From NCBI GenBank assembly GCA_002286715.1, contig NSJX01000007.1, positions 602,499 to 666,498 of the forward strand: a stretch of 64,000 nt of DNA, given 5' to 3'. This DNA comes from Dentipellis sp. KUC8613. Taxonomy: Eukaryota > Basidiomycota > Agaricomycetes > Russulales > Hericiaceae. Positions 58,428 to 64,000 of the stretch are shown piece after piece. Below the pieces are notes generated by a model. That model ran no database searches, was not told the origin of the DNA, and saw nothing but the letters and a program-made list of their open reading frames with translations. The number at the start of each line of letters is the position of its first letter. Positions within the stretch are counted from its first letter, which is position 1. Position numbers and translations under genes: made by a program.

Positions 58428-59088
58428 GGTGTGGTGAGCGCCGACGGGGAGGACGGGCCCAGGAGACGGGGGGAGATGGAGGAGGAAGGGAGTGCGGGGG
58501 AGGTGCTCGGAGCGCGAGCCCTCATTACCGCAAGCGGGTGCGGCTGCCGTTCCCGCTGGCGGACATTTGTCCTCCACGGACCCGGCCTTCCCGCCCAATC
58601 GGACCCTTGCTTCCTCGTTCCTTGCCCCCGATCATTCTCTCTCTCTATCCCCGTCCTCCCAGCGACCATTTCTCTTTCCCTCTCTTTCTCTTTCCTCTCT
58701 TTCCTCTCTTTCCTTTCTTTTCTTTCCTTGTCTCTCCATTCTCTTCCTCCTCTCGCTTACCACCGCGCGCATCAGAACACGTCTGCTTCGCGTCCGAGCC
58801 GAGGCCCAGACCGCGTAGTCAAGTCACTCATCTCCGGGACCCCGGACCCGCGCTCTCTTCCGATAGCTTTATTCGTGTACATACACCAATTATACTCAAT
58901 TACAGTATCTGCCCTTCACACATCTTCTCCGTCCCGGCAATCCCCCCATCACGCCGTGCGAAGCCAATAACAATAAAATAACATACGTGAACAGCGTCAA
59001 TCCAGTGAGAAAACATGCGCCGTGGCAGATCGGCGCCGTGCCAGACACGCTGCGCACGGCTGATTCGCCCTCGCGCACACGCACACGT
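58428..59088. other. Intergenic region with pyrimidine tract
   Basis: Promoter of the septin-regulator fusion gene and 3' flank of the next zinc-cluster gene. It is dominated by the CT-rich tract listed separately. An upstream in-frame Met at 58598 offers a longer N-terminus for the fusion protein. Confidence 0.45.
58633..58755. repeat. CT-rich low-complexity tract
   Basis: About 120 bp almost purely of C and T on the plus strand (runs of TTCCTCTCTTTCC and similar), hence GA-rich on the transcribed minus strand just upstream of the fusion gene start. Such tracts are common in fungal core promoters. It could also form triplex DNA. Confidence 0.7.
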
Positions 59089-61049
59089 TCACCCCCCGTT
59101 CCGCTCGGCCTCGCCCCTGTCCGTCTCCGTCTCAGCTTGATGCGACCCGCTGTCCGCGGTAGCGCGTCGCGTGGACTGTCGGGAGGATCGGCCCCTTCCC
59201 CGGCCGCGGCCTCGCGTCGAAGAACTGGGGTCGTCCGATGTGCCTGCGCCTGTGCCCTGAGCGCTAGCCACGGCCGCGGGGGTAGCAGCGGCAGCGGTGG
59301 CGACGGCGACGGCGCCGTCGAGGGGCGGAAGAGGGGGAAAGAGAGGATCTGTCTGCGAGTACGGGGGGAGGGTGTCGACGGAGATGGCAAAGGTCGGATT
59401 GAGGAGCGGTTGCTGGGGACGGGGGCCACGCGACCTGCTGCCCTTGAGGGCCTTGCCTGGGCCACGCCGTCGAGGCTCGGGAGCATATTTGCAGCTCAGA
59501 TCCCGGCTCGAGCATGCTCGGCACTTGGGCCGGTCTCCGCTGCATTTCAGTTTCCGTTCTGGGGAGGAAGCGCGTCAACAACGTCGCGTCAACAAACTGG
59601 ACCCACACAAGTCCACAACTCCTCCATCCCACTTACGTCTGCAGAAGTCGCACGCGATCTCCGTCTTGGCCCTCTTCGCTCCTCGCGCCGCACCCTCCTC
59701 CTCCCCTTCGTCGTCCTTGCGCCGCTGCTTGCGTTTCCCTCCCGCACCGCTTCGCTTCTTCTTCACCTCCTCAAACTCCTCCGTCCGGTCCTCCTCCGGA
59801 CTCGCCACACGGACATTGTCTCCAAACGGGAACGAGTGTCCAAAGTAAGGGTCCTTGCTTTCGCCATTGAGGTCGCTCGATTCCGGCACGAGCTGCAGCT
59901 CGTTGGCCCTTGGCGAGGCCTCCAACGGGAGATCTGGCGGAAGCTCATAGTCGTCTACTCCCGCTCCAATATACGGATACTGGCTCCCAGACGCGACAGG
60001 GCTTCTGGTCACCGGTCCCTGGTCATACGCCTGATAATGTGGTTCTGGAAACGAAGGTTGTGCTCGGGCTTGCGGAAATTCATTAAGCTGGCGCTGTGCC
60101 CGCGGCTGCTCAGAAGTAGGTAATGTAGGATCTTCGCAGACGTGAGTGAAGCTGACGGTGAGCCAAAAGGCCACTCACAATGATTAGGTGTGCTGTAGTC
60201 TGGTCCCCCCGCCCCACCCCAACCCTGCATTACATCCGCGACTCGCGCGTCCGCCAGAGGGTAGCCTCTCCGCGGCTCGTAACCCGCCCTCTGGTCGTAC
60301 CCTCCCGCATCGCCCATCGAATGCATCCGCCTGGTATCATACCGCATCCTCGGGTCATAACCTTCCCCGCGGCTGAAGCTCTCCGCACGCTCAATCCGCT
60401 GTCCATAGTCCGTCACGGCTGGGTAGAAATTCGGCCATGGCTCCACTGTCCTGGGGTCGTACCTATACGAGCTCTGCGACAACGGCCTTGCCGCCTGGTT
60501 CCAGTTGGACGGACCAGGTTCGCCTTCGGACCATGCGGGTGCCGCGTATTGCCCAGGAGGATGTCGAGGCGACGGGGGAGGGTAGGTGTAGTACTCCGGG
60601 TCTGTCGACCACGGGCTCACCTGCCTCGAGGGCTGACCATGGGGAATGGAAGAGGACGACGTCGCGCGGGCCGGGTGTTCGTCACCAGTGCCGCGCCCGT
60701 ACAACCTGCTTGAATGCTGGGGCTCGTGTTCGCGCCGAAGCGGCGGCAGCGACGGCCGCCGCTCGGTCTCGAGGAACGTAGACTGCACGGGGAACGACGG
60801 GGCAATTGGCCGCAGGGGGAACGAGGTAGCCGGTGGTGCGGATGCCAGCGGCTGCGCGAGGCCATACCCCGCTGTCCGTTCGTTATCGCGCTCCCGTGTT
60901 CGCATGCCGTCTCCGTCTTGAGTCTCTGTCGGATGTGCGGGCTCGTCCTTGCTCGTTGGGCTGTCTGGGGACCGTGGGCCTGAGCGGAGATGTCGAACGA
61001 GGCTGCTGGGAAGGGAACTTTGCCGTTGCCCCCTCTCCCTCCCTCTCAT
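59089..61049 (-). CDS. Zn(II)2Cys6 fungal transcription factor with central zinc cluster
   Basis: The start at 61049 gives MRGRERGQRQSSLPSSLV. A 350-residue disordered region follows, rich in Pro, Ser, Tyr and Arg (EYYTYPPPSPRHPPGQY; repeated GYDxRxxYxxRR near 60290-60370). Across the intron with donor near 60178, NHYPTLPTSEQPRAQRQLNE continues it. A basic stretch (KKKRSGAGGKRKQRRKDDEG) likely serves as a nuclear localisation signal. The single zinc cluster reads AKTEIACDFCRRQRKLKCSG and DRPKCRACSSRDLSCKY, with all six cysteines. An RG-rich tail (TRGRGRGRGRSSRQS) ends EAERNGG with TGA at 59089-59091. The cluster is near the C-terminal third rather than at the N-terminus where most family members carry it, as in the fusion gene downstream. 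Target genes are unknown. I see no fungal-specific middle homology domain. Confidence 0.82.
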
Positions 61050-62570
61050 AGTAAGCGAGCCTTCCCAGAGAGCGAGACGGTCCGACGCAGCTGGCGGAGG
61101 CCGTGGACGGGGCGAAAAATGGTGCAGCAGAAGTGAGACGTGTCCTCGGGGAAGAATTTCGCGGTATATCTAGGAGACGAGGAAGGCCATTCGTGAGCGA
61201 GGATAATACGCAGAGCCGAGGTCTCCCGCGATGGAAGCTCCCGCCAGTGTTCAGGACAGCGAGGACAGGGGGGGCGACGAGCTCGGATGTGTTGGACTGA
61301 ATTGTCGCCTCTTCATAAGGTTTGCATCCGCCGGCGAGAGGGGCGGCTGCTAAGCACTGCTGAGCGGTCGCATCCCGTTTCAAGGCGCAAACAAGATGGT
61401 ACCGGCCTCTCCAAAACTTTTGTTCCTTCCTTCCGCTAATATTTTTTTCGATCAGCGGTTGCTCTTCCCTGCTAGCATTCCCTCGACGCCTGCGACGGTG
61501 GATTCGAGTGAGTTTTAGTTTTCTCGCGCCATCTTAGACACCACGATCCCTCGTCGGGGTCCCCCGCGCCGTGTCGGCTTCTTCCCAAATAAACGCGTTT
61601 TGTTGGTTGGTGCCAAACAACCCCCATCTCGATTTTCACTCCGCTCGCCCGTGATCTCATTTATGGACTCCCAGGCTATTTTTCAGGCTAGTATCTAGGT
61701 GGTGACGTGGGCTGGCGGCTGTGTCGCCTCTCCCCCGCCCCCCAACCCGCAGTGCTCGAGATCGAAGACATGTCGATCTTTCAGCGCTTCAGCTTCGAAT
61801 CGTCATGGATTACCGGCACGACCCTACCGCATATGGCACGTCGGGCCCAGTTGCATGGTGCCCCCGCAACGCCATCCGAAACAGTTTACGCCGCTTCCGC
61901 GGCAGTGTCTTGGCCGCCGTCCGTGGTGGGGGCATCTGCGTGAACAACTCGACATTGGACCAGCGGAAGAATCTCTCGCTACGGGGGCAACGTCCACGGA
62001 GGTATCGTCCACGGAGGATAATTGCTCGGAGGCATCGTCAAGGAGGTCGTGCATGGAAGCATTTGCTTGTTGCCATGTCTGCGCATGCGCGACGTGAGCA
62101 CGGAGCCAGCACCCGCCGTGTCTCTGCCTGTATCCGCCCTCGCCGTCACACATCCTCTTTTCCCGTACCTCTTGTCACCACCTCGTATTTACTTGGTACA
62201 TAGAGCCGCACCCATTCGTCAGATCTTCAATAAAGATGCAACCCTTATAATTTTCTTAGGAGTAAGTTCGCTCTGCCCGATTTGTGTGGTCGAACCAGCC
62301 TTTCATTTTGCATGCCGCGGAACAGGTGTCAAGGATGCACCGATGGCCCTCGGCCAGGCGTCAGTGTAGGCCGTGTCAGTGCGAGTAGTATTCAAGTCTG
62401 AGAGAAGCACCTGCGCTTTGAAGTTGGGTCGGACCGAGGAAGTTGCCGAAAGACCGAATTCGGCCGAAACGGAGATAGAGCTGCTGACTAATTTCGGCGG
62501 AGTCATGTTGCTCGAAGGACCTATGAGCGGCGGCGCAATACGCTGTCCGTCCAGCTCGCTCTCCAGAACC
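61050..62570. other. Gap of 1.5 kb between regulator and ILV3
   Basis: Left part is the promoter of the zinc-cluster gene, right part that of ILV3. A small tandem unit CGTCCACGGAGG occurs twice near 61991-62018. Plus frames at 61699-62203 are unsupported. No RNA gene or transposon end is seen. Confidence 0.4.
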
Positions 62571-64000
62571 ATGCGGTCTGCCATTGTCCTGACCTCGCGC
62601 AAGCATGCTGCAAAGTCGGCGGCGCGGTCGTTCGCGACGTCGGCGCCAGCGGGCGATGGCAAGCCCGTGATGAACAGGTACTCGAGGACCATCACACAAC
62701 CCAAGTCGCAAGGGGCTAGCCAGGTGCGTACGGCGCGTCATGTTGGGCTTTAGGGGGTTGCTTATGAGCTCTGCAGGCTATGCTTTACGCTACGGAGGGG
62801 ATTAACAGCGATGAGGACTTCCAAAAGGCCATGGTCGGTGTCGCGAGTGTCTGGTAAGTCGCGTCTATGTTTGCTCTCCACTGCTGTTAATCCATTTCGT
62901 AGGTACGAGGGGAATCCGTAAGCGCTAATGTGTTTTTCATGTTCATCCTGCCTTCAACGCTTGTATTAGATGTAATCGACACCTTTTGGGTATCGGCCAA
63001 CGCATCAAGAAGTCCTTGACCAAGGCCGACATTATTGGCTACCAATTCGGTACGGTCGGCGTCAGCGATGGCATTAGTATGGGCACGCACGGAATGTGCT
63101 ACTCGCTGCAGTCACGCGACCTTATTGCCGACTCAGTTGAGACTGCCGCTGGCGGACATTGGTTGGATGGCATGGTTGTTGTCCCGGGCTGTGACAAAAA
63201 CATGCCCGGTGTCCTTATGGCCTGTGTGTATTCAACCTCCGACCCGCTTTCTAGCTATCTGATAATGGTTATTCAGTGGGACGACTCAATCGTCCTGGCT
63301 TGATGGTGTATGGGGGCACGATTCGCCCGGGCTCGTGCGCTGGAGCGCCCCAGTTGGACATTGTCTCCGCATTCCAGGCTTACGGGAAGTATCTCCAGGA
63401 CGGAGAAACTGCCAGCGCGGAAAAAGAACGGTACAACACAATACGGCATGCCTGTCCAGGTCCTGGTGCCTGCGGAGGCGTGAGTACAACTGTCCGATTT
63501 GAACTTTAGGTTAACGTTCTAACGTCCTATGCTCGCCAGATGTACACGGCGAACACAATAGCTAGTGCCGCCGAGGCTATTGGCATGACCCTTCCGGGCT
63601 CGTCGTCCTTCCCTGCGGAATACCCAGACAAGCTGGCGGAATGCGACTCCGTCGGTGAGGTTATGCGCAACCTTCTCGAGAAAAACATTCTCCCGCGTGA
63701 TATCATGACACGCTCCGCGTTTGAGAACGCCATGGTCAGTTGACGCCGTGCTTTGTACTTTCCCTTTCTGACACTATCGGCCTATAAGGTTTTGACGATC
63801 ATCTTGGGAGGCTCCACGAACGCCGTCCTTCACTTGATCGCCATCGCACGTTCCGTGGGCATCACGCTCACTCTTGACGATTTCCAAAATGTTTCCGACC
63901 GCGTGCCGTTCCTCGCCGATTTGAAGCCAAGTGGAAAGTATGTTATGGAAGATGTCTACAAGATCGGCGGTATTCCGAGTAAGCTGTCATTTTATCACCC
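62571..64000 (+). CDS. ILV3: Dihydroxy-acid dehydratase ILV3, 5' part
   Basis: Iron-sulphur enzyme of mitochondrial branched-chain amino-acid synthesis, converting dihydroxy acids to 2-keto acids for valine and isoleucine. The start at 62571 gives [20 protein letters not shown] and [10 protein letters not shown], a good mitochondrial presequence. Then [17 protein letters not shown] splices to [20 protein letters not shown] and to [20 protein letters not shown]. Other hallmarks are [60 protein letters not shown] and [20 protein letters not shown]. The three cluster cysteines (NPC, PGCDK, GACGG) are all present. The frame continues [20 protein letters not shown] and [13 protein letters not shown] to the window edge; the C-terminal part lies outside. 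At least six short introns are present in this part. Confidence 0.96.

Noticed and set aside
58896..59486. Minus-strand frame of 196 codons beside the zinc-cluster gene
   Set aside because: It is out of frame with the cluster exon; the true frame runs to the stop at 59089.
61991..62018. Tandem CGTCCACGGAGG unit
   Set aside because: Only two copies; too short to call a repeat array or regulatory element.
61699..62203. Overlapping plus-strand frames upstream of ILV3
   Set aside because: Low-complexity translation, no similarity, and position fits the ILV3 promoter.

Overview
The window is nuclear DNA of a filamentous fungus, almost certainly a basidiomycete and probably an Agaricomycete. Nearly every gene is cut by many 45-70 nt GT-AG introns, genes lie close together on both strands, and starts sit in CACCATG-like contexts. 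The family content is fungal: Zn(II)2Cys6 regulators, THI4, PET127, ALG6, septin-like GTPases and an adenylation-domain oxidoreductase. I place 27 protein genes. The first (a thimet-type oligopeptidase) and the last (dihydroxy-acid dehydratase) run off the window ends. All exon joins were read by eye from splice signals plus family similarity, so internal boundaries are approximate.

Layout. 1-8890: M3 peptidase end, universal-stress-domain protein, PET127 (minus strand), ARL8. 9054-16925: RPN13 (minus) diverging from a short coiled-coil (SCOC/SLO1-type) gene, then RAD50. 16926-19100: unexplained gap. 19101-24952: adenylation domain fused to a TmpA-like membrane oxidoreductase, then a SET/MYND protein. 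26245-32101: putative DUF4436 membrane protein, mitochondrial TAM41, and a nucleoside-diphosphate-kinase-like protein that has lost its catalytic histidine. 32495-33577: a tRNA-like element and a nonautonomous inverted-repeat DNA transposon. 33813-37365: phenol-hydroxylase-type monooxygenase and a BTB protein. 37779-41574: Derlin and ALG6. 41790-47842: hotdog thioesterase diverging from an AidB-like acyl-CoA dehydrogenase, proteasome chaperone NAS2, THI4. 49231-52232: DHHC palmitoyltransferase diverging from chorismate mutase. 52681-61049: two septin-like paralogues and zinc-cluster regulators, all minus strand. 62571-end: ILV3.

The most unusual locus is 52681-61049. Two diverged septin-like P-loop GTPases lie in tandem. 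The second appears to read straight through its septin C-terminus into a regulator with two complete Zn2Cys6 clusters, and a third zinc-cluster gene follows. No in-frame start codon lies between the septin end and the first zinc cluster, so a genuine septin-transcription factor fusion is the simplest reading.

Functionally the neighbourhood is mostly housekeeping: DNA repair (RAD50), proteasome (RPN13, NAS2), ER glycosylation and ERAD (ALG6 next to Derlin), mitochondria (PET127, TAM41, ILV3), vitamin and amino-acid synthesis (THI4, chorismate mutase, ILV3). The ARL8 and SCOC genes flank RPN13, and SCOC/Slo1 proteins are known partners of Arl-family GTPases.
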